Shown here: one piece after another, positions 9,338-20,285 of the stretch
How positions within the stretch are numbered: position 1 is the first letter of the stretch
How the letters are laid out: the number at the start of each line of letters is the position of its first letter
DNA from: an uncultured Pelagibacteraceae bacterium
GTDB taxonomy: Bacteria; Pseudomonadota; Alphaproteobacteria; Pelagibacterales; Pelagibacteraceae
Direction of reading: 5' to 3'
DNA length: 64,000 bases
Assembly (NCBI GenBank): GCA_902517535.1
Contig: CABYCK010000002.1
Coordinates: 36,591-100,590, forward strand
Made by a program: the position numbers and the translations under genes
Notes under the pieces: generated by a model
The model's input: the letters and a program-made list of their open reading frames with translations, nothing else
The model's database searches: none
Told to the model about the DNA's origin: nothing

Positions 9338-9421
9338 TGATGATTAACAATTTTAAAATTTTTATACTAAACTTACATTCTCACAGAATGCACGCTAGGC
9401 TATTGCTTAGCTAATTCATCA
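9338..9421 (+). ncRNA. Candidate structured RNA of unknown class
   Basis: Outer stem TGATGATTA/TAA(T)TCATCA encloses two perfect or near-perfect hairpins: CATTCT-cac-AGAATG and GCTAGGC-tatt-GCTTAGC. Confidence 0.4.
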
Positions 9422-9432
9422 AATAATTTAAA

Positions 9433-9460
9433 TTACAAATTAATTAATAAATAATATAAT
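9433..9460 (+). promoter_or_regulatory. Candidate promoter of tRNA-His/hisS
   Basis: TTACAA (9433-9438), 16-bp spacer, perfect TATAAT (9455-9460), 10 bp before the mature tRNA 5' end. Confidence 0.5.
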
Positions 9461-9470
9461 AAGGAGTAAT

Positions 9471-9547
9471 GCAGCAGTAGCTCAGTTGGTTAGAGCACTA
9501 GTTTGTGGAACTAGGGGTCGGTGGTTCGAATCCACCCTGCTGTACCA
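9471..9547 (+). tRNA. tRNA-His (anticodon GTG), CCA encoded
   Basis: Cloverleaf: GCAGCAG/CTGCTGT acceptor, CTAGT-TTGTGGA-ACTAG anticodon arm, GGTGG-TTCGAAT-CCACC T arm, encoded ACCA. Confidence 0.96.
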
Positions 9548-9551
9548 AAAA

Positions 9552-10886
9552 ATGAAGAAAGATAAAACAAACAAACCTTCAAAAGAATTACCATTAGGGT
9601 TTGTTGATAGACAAGAAAAAGAATTACTCGTACGTGATTTTATAATTTCTAATATTAAAGAAGTTATGATTAAGTACGGATTTCAATATCTTGAAACTCC
9701 AAGTTTCGAGTATTCTGATAGTATTGGTAAATTCTTACCTGATAAAGACAGACCAGATGAAGGTATTTTTTCATTTCAAGATGAAAATAAATGGTTATCG
9801 CTAAGATACGATCTTACCGCACCTCTTGCTAGGTATATAGCAAAAAATTATTTAGAAATTCCAAAACCATTTAAGAGATATCAGTTAGGAACCGTTTGGA
9901 GAAATGAGAAACCAGGTCCTGGAAGATTTAGAGAATTTTTACAGTTCGATGCTGACTACGTAGGAACAAAAAGTTTACAAGCAGATGCCGAGTTGTGTGT
10001 TATGATTTCGGAAATTCTTGAAAAATGTGGCCTAAACAAATCAGAATATATAATAAAAATTTCATCGAGAAAAATTACTGAAAAATTATTTAACAATCTA
10101 AATGTAAACGACACTCAACAGAAGCTTAATGCCTTAAGAGCTTTAGACAAAATTGACAGACTAGGTTGGGAAAGTGTTAAACAATTACTAGGAAAGGGAA
10201 GAAAAGATAAATCAGGAGATTTTACCAAAGGAGTAAATTTAAGTTCAGAAAATATAGAAGTTATAGAAAAAGAATTAAAGAAAAAATCACCTAACTCGGA
10301 AGACTTAATAGAGATTTTAAAAATATTTAAAGATTATAATTTTAGCAATTATGAATTTGACCCATCTATCATAAGAGGCCTTGAATATTATACTGGCACT
10401 ATATTTGAGGTAAATTTAAAATTTGATGTTAAAAATAATAAAGGTCAAGTAATTCAATTCGGTTCCATTGGAGGTGGAGGTAGATATGATAATTTAGTAA
10501 ATAATTTTGGCAATTACGATGCACCCGCAACTGGCATATCTATAGGTTTAGATAGACTAGTTTACGCCTTAATGCAAAAAAAAGAATTTAAAATTAAACA
10601 ATCTAAACCAGTTGTCATCTGTGTTTTTAATAAAAAATCGATGAAAGAATATATAGGGTTACAAATAATTTTAAGAGAAGCTGGAATTAGTACTGAAATT
10701 TATCCTGGCGAGAATAAATTAAAAAAACAAATGGAATACGCAAATAAAATAAAATCCCCTGCCGTTATTCTTTATGGAGAAGATGAAATTAAATCAGGAA
10801 AACCAACCTTAAGAAACTTAAGTTCTGGTAAAGAAAAATCAATTGAAATCAAAGAATTAATTAATGAAATCAAAAAAATTATCTGA
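9552..10886 (+). CDS. hisS: Histidyl-tRNA synthetase (alphaproteobacterial type)
   Basis: LPLGFVDRQ, LRYDLTAPLARYIA, RNEKPGPGRFREFLQFDADYVG, GGGGRYDNLV. ORF-track start 9486 lies inside the tRNA. Confidence 0.94.
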   Translation: MKKDKTNKPSKELPLGFVDRQEKELLVRDFIISNIKEVMIKYGFQYLETPSFEYSDSIGKFLPDKDRPDEGIFSFQDENKWLSLRYDLTAPLARYIAKNYLEIPKPFKRYQLGTVWRNEKPGPGRFREFLQFDADYVGTKSLQADAELCVMISEILEKCGLNKSEYIIKISSRKITEKLFNNLNVNDTQQKLNALRALDKIDRLGWESVKQLLGKGRKDKSGDFTKGVNLSSENIEVIEKELKKKSPNSEDLIEILKIFKDYNFSNYEFDPSIIRGLEYYTGTIFEVNLKFDVKNNKGQVIQFGSIGGGGRYDNLVNNFGNYDAPATGISIGLDRLVYALMQKKEFKIKQSKPVVICVFNKKSMKEYIGLQIILREAGISTEIYPGENKLKKQMEYANKIKSPAVILYGEDEIKSGKPTLRNLSSGKEKSIEIKELINEIKKII

Positions 10887-11901
10887 AGCTATAATTAAAA
10901 CTTTTAAGAACAACGGTTTTGTATTGTCAGAACCGGATGTCCTATTAGACTCGGAGTATATAATTGAAAGATCAGGAGAAAAATTTAGGAGTTCCATGCT
11001 CACATTTGAGAGAGAGGATGGAAAAATTATGTGCTTAAGACCAGATCTAACAGTAGCTTCTTGTATAAATTATTTACAGAACAAGACTTCTTCAAAAATT
11101 TATTACTCTGGCCAAGCATACAGAAGATCTAACAATAAAGGTTCTAATTTTATTAACGATCAATTAGGGATTGAAATATTAGGTTCAAAAAATCAAACTC
11201 AAGATGATTTCAAGGTTATCAGTACAATTTTAAACTCTGTAAAAAAGATAAAAAATAAAAAAATACAAGTCAAGGTTGGGGATATCAGTTTATTTAAAAG
11301 TTTGATCAACGCGCTCGACATGCCTGAAAGATGGAGGCTAAGGTTAATCAGACACTTTTGGAGACCAGATTATTTTGAAGAACTTTTAAAACGACTGGAA
11401 AAAAATACAGATATCGATGCAGTTACTTTTGATAGCGATAAAAAGAGATTTTATGAGATGACAAAAGTAGAAAAGGATAAAATTATTGCTGGGAGGACAG
11501 TGTCAGAAATTTTAAAAAGGTTTGATAAAAAGATTAAGGATCCAAGATCTTTTAGCGATGGAAAAAAAATTGTTAGGATTATTAAATCCTTCTTAAAGAT
11601 AAATTGCAAATTGTCAAAATTAGATAATAAATTGTTAGATTTTGCAAAAAATAATAATCTTAAAAAAAATATTTTTAAAGATTTTAAATCAATTCAAAAC
11701 TTAAAGAAGCTTAATCAAGAAGTGAATTTTATTTCAAATTTTGGCAGAGATGTAGAGTACTACACTGGAATAGTATTTGAAGTTTTTGCAGGTAAGAAAG
11801 AAATCGCAAGAGGTGGACGTTACGATGATTTACTTAAAAGTTTAGGAGCTAAAAAAAATATTCCAGCTGTAGGAGCCGCAATTAACTTAAAAAACATATG
11901 A
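10864..11901 (+). CDS. hisZ: ATP phosphoribosyltransferase regulatory subunit
   Basis: HisRS-like fold without a full synthetase; LRPDLTVASCINYL, ARGGRYDDLLKSLG; directly followed by hisG. Confidence 0.88.
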   Translation: MKSKKLSEAIIKTFKNNGFVLSEPDVLLDSEYIIERSGEKFRSSMLTFEREDGKIMCLRPDLTVASCINYLQNKTSSKIYYSGQAYRRSNNKGSNFINDQLGIEILGSKNQTQDDFKVISTILNSVKKIKNKKIQVKVGDISLFKSLINALDMPERWRLRLIRHFWRPDYFEELLKRLEKNTDIDAVTFDSDKKRFYEMTKVEKDKIIAGRTVSEILKRFDKKIKDPRSFSDGKKIVRIIKSFLKINCKLSKLDNKLLDFAKNNNLKKNIFKDFKSIQNLKKLNQEVNFISNFGRDVEYYTGIVFEVFAGKKEIARGGRYDDLLKSLGAKKNIPAVGAAINLKNI

Positions 11902-12575
11902 AAGATTTAATTACTATAGGCCTCCCCAGCAAAGGTCGACTGAAGGATAAAGCAATAACTTTTTTTGATAACAGTGGTTTGAAAATTTTACAAAGTGAGA
12001 AAGAGAGAAATTATTTTGCGACAATAAAAGATAAGCCCAATATTAAGATCATCTTCCTACACGCTAAAGAAATCATTCAAAGATTGGGAGATGGAACTTT
12101 AGACCTAGGTATATCTGGATTAGATCTTTTAAATGAGTCTGAAAAAAATTTACGAAATAAAATCAACATTAGACGTAAACTTGATTTTGGAAATGCAAAT
12201 TTAGTAGTTGCAGTACCAGATGATTGGATTGATGTGCAGACCGTTGCTGATCTCGAAGAAGTGTCATTTGACATTAGGTCTAAAAGAAATACTAGACTAA
12301 GAGTAGCAACCAAATATCCAAATTTAACTAATGATTTTTTAATTTCAAAAGGTATTACTCAATATAAGATTATACCAAGTCTAGGAGCCACCGAAACATA
12401 TCCATTTATTGGTTCAGCTGAGATTATCACCGATATAACCTCATCAGGCAAAACCTTAAAAGATAATAATTTGAGAGTACTTAAGGATGGATTAATTTTA
12501 AAATCATCTGCATGCTTATTTATTTCGAAAAACAATAAATCAAATTTCAACTCAATATTTGATAAAATAAAATAA
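11898..12575 (+). CDS. hisG: ATP phosphoribosyltransferase catalytic subunit
   Basis: IGLPSKGRLKDKAI, DLGISGLDLL, ITDITSSGKTL. Confidence 0.93.
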   Translation: MKDLITIGLPSKGRLKDKAITFFDNSGLKILQSEKERNYFATIKDKPNIKIIFLHAKEIIQRLGDGTLDLGISGLDLLNESEKNLRNKINIRRKLDFGNANLVVAVPDDWIDVQTVADLEEVSFDIRSKRNTRLRVATKYPNLTNDFLISKGITQYKIIPSLGATETYPFIGSAEIITDITSSGKTLKDNNLRVLKDGLILKSSACLFISKNNKSNFNSIFDKIK

Positions 12576-12584
12576 TTTATTTGT

Positions 12585-13661
12585 ATGAAATTTAAATTAT
12601 ATAAAAATTCTGAAATATTTATAGTTTGCCCTGCTAATGTTGACACTGGTGGTCCCATGTGCCTTCATCAATTAGCAGATAGATTAAGAAAAAAATTTAA
12701 GAAAAAAGTCTACATGAGTTATTTTCCCTATAAATTAAAAAATCCAATTCATAAAAATTACAAACATCTAAAAATACCTTTTACGAAAAAGATTCCAGAT
12801 TTTAAGAGAAACGTTCTTATAATCCCAGAGTTTTATGAAGCAATAGAAATTTCGAAAAAATATAGAAATATTCAAAAAGGGTTGTGGTGGTTGAGTGTAG
12901 ATTTTTATTTATACCACAGGTTTATTTATAAAAATAACTCAATTTTAAGATCTATAATAAAAATTCCATATAAGATTATTTATTTAATTAATAAAATCTC
13001 ATATCATTATTTTGGAAATCTTAGTTTATTTAGATATTTAAAATTGATTTATCTAAATATTCCATTTTACAATGTCTTTAGAATTGAAAATATCGATATT
13101 AATTTATCTCACTCTGAGTACCAGTTTAAAACTTTAAAAGATAAAAATATAAATTCTAATTTTTTATCTGACTCAATCAACAATAAGTATATAATAGCAA
13201 GTAAGAAAATATCTATTAAGAATAAAAAAGATATTATTTGTTATAATCCGAGAAAAAGCTCAATTTTTTTTGAAAAATTTATAAAATTAAATCCAGACAT
13301 TAAATTTATTCCTTTAATTGGATTAAATTTAAATCAACTAATTACAATACTTTCTAAGAGTAAGATTTATATGGATTTTGGCTTTCATCCAGGACAAGAC
13401 CGTTTACCAAGAGAAGCTGCGCTACTTAAAAATTGTATCATAACAAACAAAGAGGGAAGCGCTGCCATTTTTAAAGATTTACCGATTGCTGATGAGTTTA
13501 AATTTAATGAAAGAAGAAATAGTAATAAAAAAATTAGAGAGAAAATTGACCAAATTTTTTATTCTTTTCCTAAAGAATTAGAAAAATTTAGGTCTTATAG
13601 GAAAATTCTACATTCTCAAGAAAAAAAATACATCGGTCAAATTGCAAATTTATTTGGCTGA
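12585..13661 (+). CDS. Glycosyltransferase-like protein of unknown specificity
   Basis: N-terminal NVDTGGPMCLHQLADRLR and C-terminal MDFGFHPGQDRLPREAALLKNCIITNKEGSA resemble GT-B-type donor-binding regions. Confidence 0.5.
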   Translation: MKFKLYKNSEIFIVCPANVDTGGPMCLHQLADRLRKKFKKKVYMSYFPYKLKNPIHKNYKHLKIPFTKKIPDFKRNVLIIPEFYEAIEISKKYRNIQKGLWWLSVDFYLYHRFIYKNNSILRSIIKIPYKIIYLINKISYHYFGNLSLFRYLKLIYLNIPFYNVFRIENIDINLSHSEYQFKTLKDKNINSNFLSDSINNKYIIASKKISIKNKKDIICYNPRKSSIFFEKFIKLNPDIKFIPLIGLNLNQLITILSKSKIYMDFGFHPGQDRLPREAALLKNCIITNKEGSAAIFKDLPIADEFKFNERRNSNKKIREKIDQIFYSFPKELEKFRSYRKILHSQEKKYIGQIANLFG

Positions 13662-13701
13662 GTTTTATCTATGTATTTAGAAGGCTTTAGCAGAGAAGGG
13701 A

Positions 13702-15372
<1,671 letters not shown>

Positions 15373-15379
15373 TTAAAAG

Positions 15380-15676
15380 TTATTTTTTACCCTTTGAAAT
15401 TCCCATTATGTCTGACTCTTTCATAATGCTGTATTCTTTACCGTCAATTTTTACCTCTGTTCCTGACCATTTGCCAAATAAGACTATATCTCCAACTTTT
15501 ACATCCATCGCAGTGAGCTTGCCGTTTTCATTTTTAGCTCCAGGCCCCACAGCAACTACCTCACCTTCCTGCGGTTTTTCCTTTGCGGTATCAGGAATGA
15601 TTATTCCACCAGCAGTTTTTTCCTCGCTATCTAAAACTTTAATAAGAACACGATCATGTAATGGTCTAAATTTCAT
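15380..15676 (-). CDS. groES: 10 kDa chaperonin GroES
   Basis: [43 protein letters not shown]. Confidence 0.97.
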   Translation of the reverse strand: MKFRPLHDRVLIKVLDSEEKTAGGIIIPDTAKEKPQEGEVVAVGPGAKNENGKLTAMDVKVGDIVLFGKWSGTEVKIDGKEYSIMKESDIMGISKGKK

Positions 15677-15706
15677 ATATTTCTCCTATAAATTTTTGTG
15701 TACGCC

Positions 15707-15736
15707 TGATATGGTTAGTTTTAAGAAAATTTCAAG
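15707..15736 (-). promoter_or_regulatory. Candidate sigma32 (RpoH)-type promoter of groESL
   Basis: On the minus strand: CTTGAAA (15736-15730), 15-bp spacer, CCATATCA (15714-15707), about 30 bp before the groES start. Confidence 0.6.
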
Positions 15737-15817
15737 GGTTATTAGCATTAAAAAATAGGCTAAAACTATGTGTTTTAAGGCCTAATTTCTGATAAAATTG
15801 AAATAGGACAGAGAAAA

Positions 15818-16624
15818 TTGAAAAAATTAGAACATCTATCTGAAATATATAGCTCTTACGATACCTTCGTAATAGATTTATGGGGGGTAATGCATAACGG
15901 TATAGTTCTAAAAAATAAAGCTATAGAGGCAGTTGATCAATTAAAAAAAAATTCAAAAAAAATTGTATTTTTGTCAAACGCGCCCAGACCTAGTTTTAAA
16001 GTGATTGATTTTTTATCCAAAATGAAAATGGACAAGAAGTATCTTTCGAATGTAATGACCTCGGGGGAAGCCGCTATGCATGCTATTAATCAAAAGAAAT
16101 TTGGAAGAAGTTTTTATCATCTAGGTCCACCTAGAGATACTTCTTTATTTGAAAAAGTAAAAGACAATAGAACAAGTATCGAAACAAGTGATTTTATATT
16201 GTGTACTGGATTATTTGATAATCACGAAGAAGATTTAGAATATTATAAAAAGTTTCTAATTAAACATACTTCCAAAATATTTGTATGTACAAATCCTGAT
16301 TTAGTTGTTCACAGAGGTAATAAAGAGGAATACTGCGCTGGATATATTGCTAAGATATTTGAAAATCTTGGGGGAAAAGTAATTTATTATGGCAAACCAT
16401 ACAAAGAAATTTACAAAATGTGTTTCGAAGATGATGAAAAAGTTTTAGCAATTGGTGACAATTTGAGAACAGATATTAAAGGAGCAAATAATTTAGATAA
16501 AGACTGTCTACTTATTTCAGATGGAGTGCATCGAAAAGAATTTAATAATGAAAGTGAGCTTAAAGCACTTCTAACAAAATATAATGTAAAAGCTAATTAT
16601 TTTCAAAAAGAACTTCAATGGTAA
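15818..16624 (+). CDS. HAD-superfamily class IIA hydrolase (TIGR01459-like)
   Basis: VIDLWGVMHNG, FLSNAPRPS, YYGKPYKEIY, AIGDNLRTDIKGAN. Confidence 0.88.
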   Translation: MKKLEHLSEIYSSYDTFVIDLWGVMHNGIVLKNKAIEAVDQLKKNSKKIVFLSNAPRPSFKVIDFLSKMKMDKKYLSNVMTSGEAAMHAINQKKFGRSFYHLGPPRDTSLFEKVKDNRTSIETSDFILCTGLFDNHEEDLEYYKKFLIKHTSKIFVCTNPDLVVHRGNKEEYCAGYIAKIFENLGGKVIYYGKPYKEIYKMCFEDDEKVLAIGDNLRTDIKGANNLDKDCLLISDGVHRKEFNNESELKALLTKYNVKANYFQKELQW

Positions 16625-16625
16625 T

Positions 16626-17531
16626 ATGAAAATTTATAATAGTGTCAATTTAAATAAAAAACACTTAGACGGGGTTATAGCTATTGGAAATTTTGATGGA
16701 ATACATATAGGTCATCAAAAAGTAATTTCTCAAGCCAAAATAAAAGCAAAAAAAAATAGAATACCATTTGGTATAATGACATTTGAACCAGTCCCAGTTA
16801 TGTTTTTTAATTCAAAAATAAAAAATCACAGAATAAATTCGAATAAACAAAAAATAGATCAATTAAAAAAATTAGGCTTAGATTTTTTAATCATTGTTAA
16901 GTTTACTAAACAATTTTCATCACTATCTCCTCAACAATTTATCAAAAAAATTATTTATCAAAAAACAAGAAGTAAATTTTTATATGTCAGTAAAAATTTT
17001 AGATTTGGACACAATAGAGAGGGGAATATTCAAACATTAAAAAAATTCGAGAGTTTTTATAATTTTAAATGTATTGTAACAAAACCATTTAAAAAAAATA
17101 AAACCATTATATCTTCGACATTAATTAGAAAGAAGATTACTCAAGGTAAAATTGATGATGCTAACAAACTTTTAAAGAGAAAATGGGTTATCAAAGGAAA
17201 AGTAATAAAAGGTCAAAAGAGAGGAAGAAAAATTGGTTTTCCAACCTGTAACCTCAAATTAACTGATTATATTGTTCCTCGTCTTGGAGTTTATGCTGTT
17301 AATATAAAAGGTTTAAAATTTAACAAAAAAGGTATAGCCAATATAGGTTACAGGCCAACATTTAATGGACAAAATTTGTTGCTAGAAACAAATATATTTG
17401 GAATTAACAAAAATTTATATAATAAAGAGATTAGTATAAGTTTTAAAAGATTTATAAGACCAGAAAAGAAATTTAAAAATCTTGAACATTTAGAAAAACA
17501 AATAAAAATTGATATAATTCGAGCTAAATAA
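16626..17531 (+). CDS. ribF: Bifunctional riboflavin kinase/FAD synthetase
   Basis: IGNFDGIHIGHQKVI, STLIRKKITQGKI, GRKIGFPTCNLKL, LGVYAVNI, NIGYRPTF. Confidence 0.93.
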   Translation: MKIYNSVNLNKKHLDGVIAIGNFDGIHIGHQKVISQAKIKAKKNRIPFGIMTFEPVPVMFFNSKIKNHRINSNKQKIDQLKKLGLDFLIIVKFTKQFSSLSPQQFIKKIIYQKTRSKFLYVSKNFRFGHNREGNIQTLKKFESFYNFKCIVTKPFKKNKTIISSTLIRKKITQGKIDDANKLLKRKWVIKGKVIKGQKRGRKIGFPTCNLKLTDYIVPRLGVYAVNIKGLKFNKKGIANIGYRPTFNGQNLLLETNIFGINKNLYNKEISISFKRFIRPEKKFKNLEHLEKQIKIDIIRAK

Positions 17532-17541
17532 AAAATTAAAA

Positions 17542-20283
17542 ATGTCTAAAGATACCTTACAACTTCCTAAAACTGCTTTTTCAATGAAAGCAAGTTTACC
17601 CTCTAAAGAACCTAAAATTTTAGAAAAATGGGAAAAAAATAGGATTTTTGAAAAACTTAGAAAAAAATCAAAAGGAAAAGAAAAATTTATTTTGCATGAC
17701 GGGCCTCCTTATGCAAATGGACACATTCATATGGGAACGGCATTAAATAAAATTCTAAAAGATATGATAACACGTTTCCATCAAATGAATGGAAAAGACT
17801 CAGTTTATGTTCCGGGATGGGATTGTCATGGGCTACCCATAGAATGGAAAATTGAAGAACAATATAAAAAAAAGAAGAAAAACAAAGATGATATACCAAT
17901 TAAAGACTTTAGACAGGAATGTAGAGAATTTGCAAAAGGCTGGATTCAAGTACATATAAAAGAATTTAAAAGATTGGGTGTTGTTGGAGATTTTGAAAAC
18001 TACTACTCTACCATGAGTTATGAAGCGGAAGCTCAAATAGTTAGAGAGTTAGGCAAGTTTCTTTTAGATGGAAGTCTATATCAAGGTTTTAAACCAGTAT
18101 TATGGTCTACAGTTGAAAAAACCGCTTTAGCAGATGCTGAAGTTGAATATTTAGATCACACTTCAAATACAATTTATGTTGCTTTTAAAATTAAAGATAC
18201 TAAACAAGAATTTTTAAAAGATGCAAGTATAGTCATTTGGACAACCACTCCTTGGACAATTCCGGCAAATAAAGCTTTGGCATTCAATAGCAATATTGAT
18301 TATTCAGTAATTGAAATTGACGATTTAAATCATTTTAAAGATAAAAAGATAGTCGTAGCAGAAAACTTGATCGAGTCGATAACTAAGGTTTGTGAAATAG
18401 AAAAATATAAAGTTCTAAAAACTTTCAAAGGATCAGATTTTCTAGGAACTGTTTGTTTCCACCCCTTTAATAAAATGAATTTTGATTATGACGTACCGAT
18501 GTTAGATGCTCATTTTGTAAATCTAGAACAAGGAACCGGCATTGTTCATTGTGCACCCAGCCATGGTCCAGATGATTACAACTTATGTTTAAAAAATAAT
18601 ATACCTTCCCTTTATACAGTTGATAACGCTGGATTATACACTAAAGAAATTCCGTATTTCACAAATACTCATATCTTTAAAGCAGATAGTATTGTTATAG
18701 AAAAATTAAAAGAACAAAATAAATTATTAAAAAATGATAAATTAAATCACAGTTACCCTCACTCTTGGAGATCAAAGGCTCCTTTAATTTATAGAGCCAC
18801 TCCTCAATGGTTTATTTCAATGCAAAAAAATGATCTAAGAAACAAAGCTATTCAAGCTATTAATGATACAAATTTTTACCCTGAAAAAGGAAAAGAACGA
18901 CTGTTATCTATGATTGAGGGAAGGCCAGACTGGTGTGTTTCAAGACAAAGGGTTTGGGGGGTGCCATTGCCAATTTTTGTTAACAAAAAAACAAAAGAAC
19001 CTTTAAGAGATCAAAAGGTAATTGATAGAATAGCCTCGATTTATGAGAAACAAGGGTCAGATTGTTGGTTCACAGACAGTCCTGAGGTTTTTTTAGGAAA
19101 TGATTACGATCCAAATGATTTTGAAAAATTAAATGACATTGTTGAGGTGTGGTTTGATAGTGGATCTACACATAGTTTTGTTTTAGAGAAAAGAAAAGAT
19201 TTAAAGTGGCCAGCTGACATGTATTTAGAAGGATCTGATCAACATAGAGGATGGTTTCATTCTTCCTTGTTGGAGGCTTGTGGTACTAGAGGTAGAGCTC
19301 CCTTTAATAGTATATTATCTCACGGATTCGTAGTCGATGGAAAAGGGTTAAAAATGTCAAAATCAACAGGCAACGTAATTTCACCTGAAGACATTTTAAA
19401 AAATTATGGTGCAGATATACTTAGAGTTTGGGTGGCTGCATCTGATTATGCTGAAGATCTTAGAATTGATAAAAGTATTTTAATACAACACGCAGAATCT
19501 TATAGAAAGATAAGGAATACGTTTAGATTTATTTTAGGCAATCTTAAAGATAGTTTTAAAGAACAAAATTTTGATAAATTAAATTTCAAGGAATTCGATG
19601 AATTGGAACAATATATTTTACATAAACTTTTTGTTATTGATAAATCGGTTAAAGACAGCTTAAAAAATTATAATTTTCACAAATTATATAAAGAGATTCT
19701 AAATTTTTGTACCCTCGATCTGTCTTCATTTTATTTTGATATTAGAAAAGATGTTTTGTATTGCGATAGTCTTGACTCCAAGAAAAGAAAAGACTGCATT
19801 GTTGTTTTGAACATAATTTTAGAATGCTTATTGAAATGGTTTGCACCAATTTTAGTTTTTACAACTGATGAGATATACAGTTTAATAAAAAATAATGAAG
19901 AAAGTATACATGAGCATTCATTTGTAGCCATTCCAAATGAATGGCAAAACGATATCCTTAATGAAAAATGGAATAGATTATTTAAAATCAGACAAGAAGC
20001 AAATATAGCTATAGAAGAAAAAAGATCTAAAAAGGAAATAGGGTCTAGTCTAGAAGCAGAAATAGAACTTATAGTAGATCAAAAAAATTTTAATTTACTG
20101 GAAAATATAGATCTTTCAGAATATTTTATAACGTCAAAAGCAACTAAAGCTAAAAGTGAGAATGGTGGTGAATTGAAAATTCGAGTAGCTAAAACTAAAG
20201 GAATAAAATGTCCAAGGTGTTGGAAAATTCTCGAAAGCGCATGTAAAAGATGTGAGGTTGTGTTGAAGGGTAAGCAAATATAA
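17542..20283 (+). CDS. ileS: Isoleucyl-tRNA synthetase
   Basis: DGPPYANGHIHMGTALNKILKD, PGWDCHGLPIE, LKMSKSTGNVISP, C-terminal CPRCWKI...CKRC zinc motif. Confidence 0.97.
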   Translation: MSKDTLQLPKTAFSMKASLPSKEPKILEKWEKNRIFEKLRKKSKGKEKFILHDGPPYANGHIHMGTALNKILKDMITRFHQMNGKDSVYVPGWDCHGLPIEWKIEEQYKKKKKNKDDIPIKDFRQECREFAKGWIQVHIKEFKRLGVVGDFENYYSTMSYEAEAQIVRELGKFLLDGSLYQGFKPVLWSTVEKTALADAEVEYLDHTSNTIYVAFKIKDTKQEFLKDASIVIWTTTPWTIPANKALAFNSNIDYSVIEIDDLNHFKDKKIVVAENLIESITKVCEIEKYKVLKTFKGSDFLGTVCFHPFNKMNFDYDVPMLDAHFVNLEQGTGIVHCAPSHGPDDYNLCLKNNIPSLYTVDNAGLYTKEIPYFTNTHIFKADSIVIEKLKEQNKLLKNDKLNHSYPHSWRSKAPLIYRATPQWFISMQKNDLRNKAIQAINDTNFYPEKGKERLLSMIEGRPDWCVSRQRVWGVPLPIFVNKKTKEPLRDQKVIDRIASIYEKQGSDCWFTDSPEVFLGNDYDPNDFEKLNDIVEVWFDSGSTHSFVLEKRKDLKWPADMYLEGSDQHRGWFHSSLLEACGTRGRAPFNSILSHGFVVDGKGLKMSKSTGNVISPEDILKNYGADILRVWVAASDYAEDLRIDKSILIQHAESYRKIRNTFRFILGNLKDSFKEQNFDKLNFKEFDELEQYILHKLFVIDKSVKDSLKNYNFHKLYKEILNFCTLDLSSFYFDIRKDVLYCDSLDSKKRKDCIVVLNIILECLLKWFAPILVFTTDEIYSLIKNNEESIHEHSFVAIPNEWQNDILNEKWNRLFKIRQEANIAIEEKRSKKEIGSSLEAEIELIVDQKNFNLLENIDLSEYFITSKATKAKSENGGELKIRVAKTKGIKCPRCWKILESACKRCEVVLKGKQI

Positions 20284-20285
20284 CT

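Noticed and set aside
9461-9479. Micro-ORF AAGGAG-ta-ATG CAG CAG TAG overlapping the 5' end of tRNA-His
   Set aside because: SD-to-ATG spacing of 2 nt is too short and the ATG overlaps the tRNA; likely coincidence.
12359-12658. 99-aa minus-strand ORF antisense to hisG/12585 gene
   Set aside because: Antisense shadow without SD or motif; hisG frame is clear.
15677-15817. Possible CIRCE element upstream of groES
   Set aside because: Only partial TTAGCA-like text; no GAGTGCTAA partner at the required spacing.
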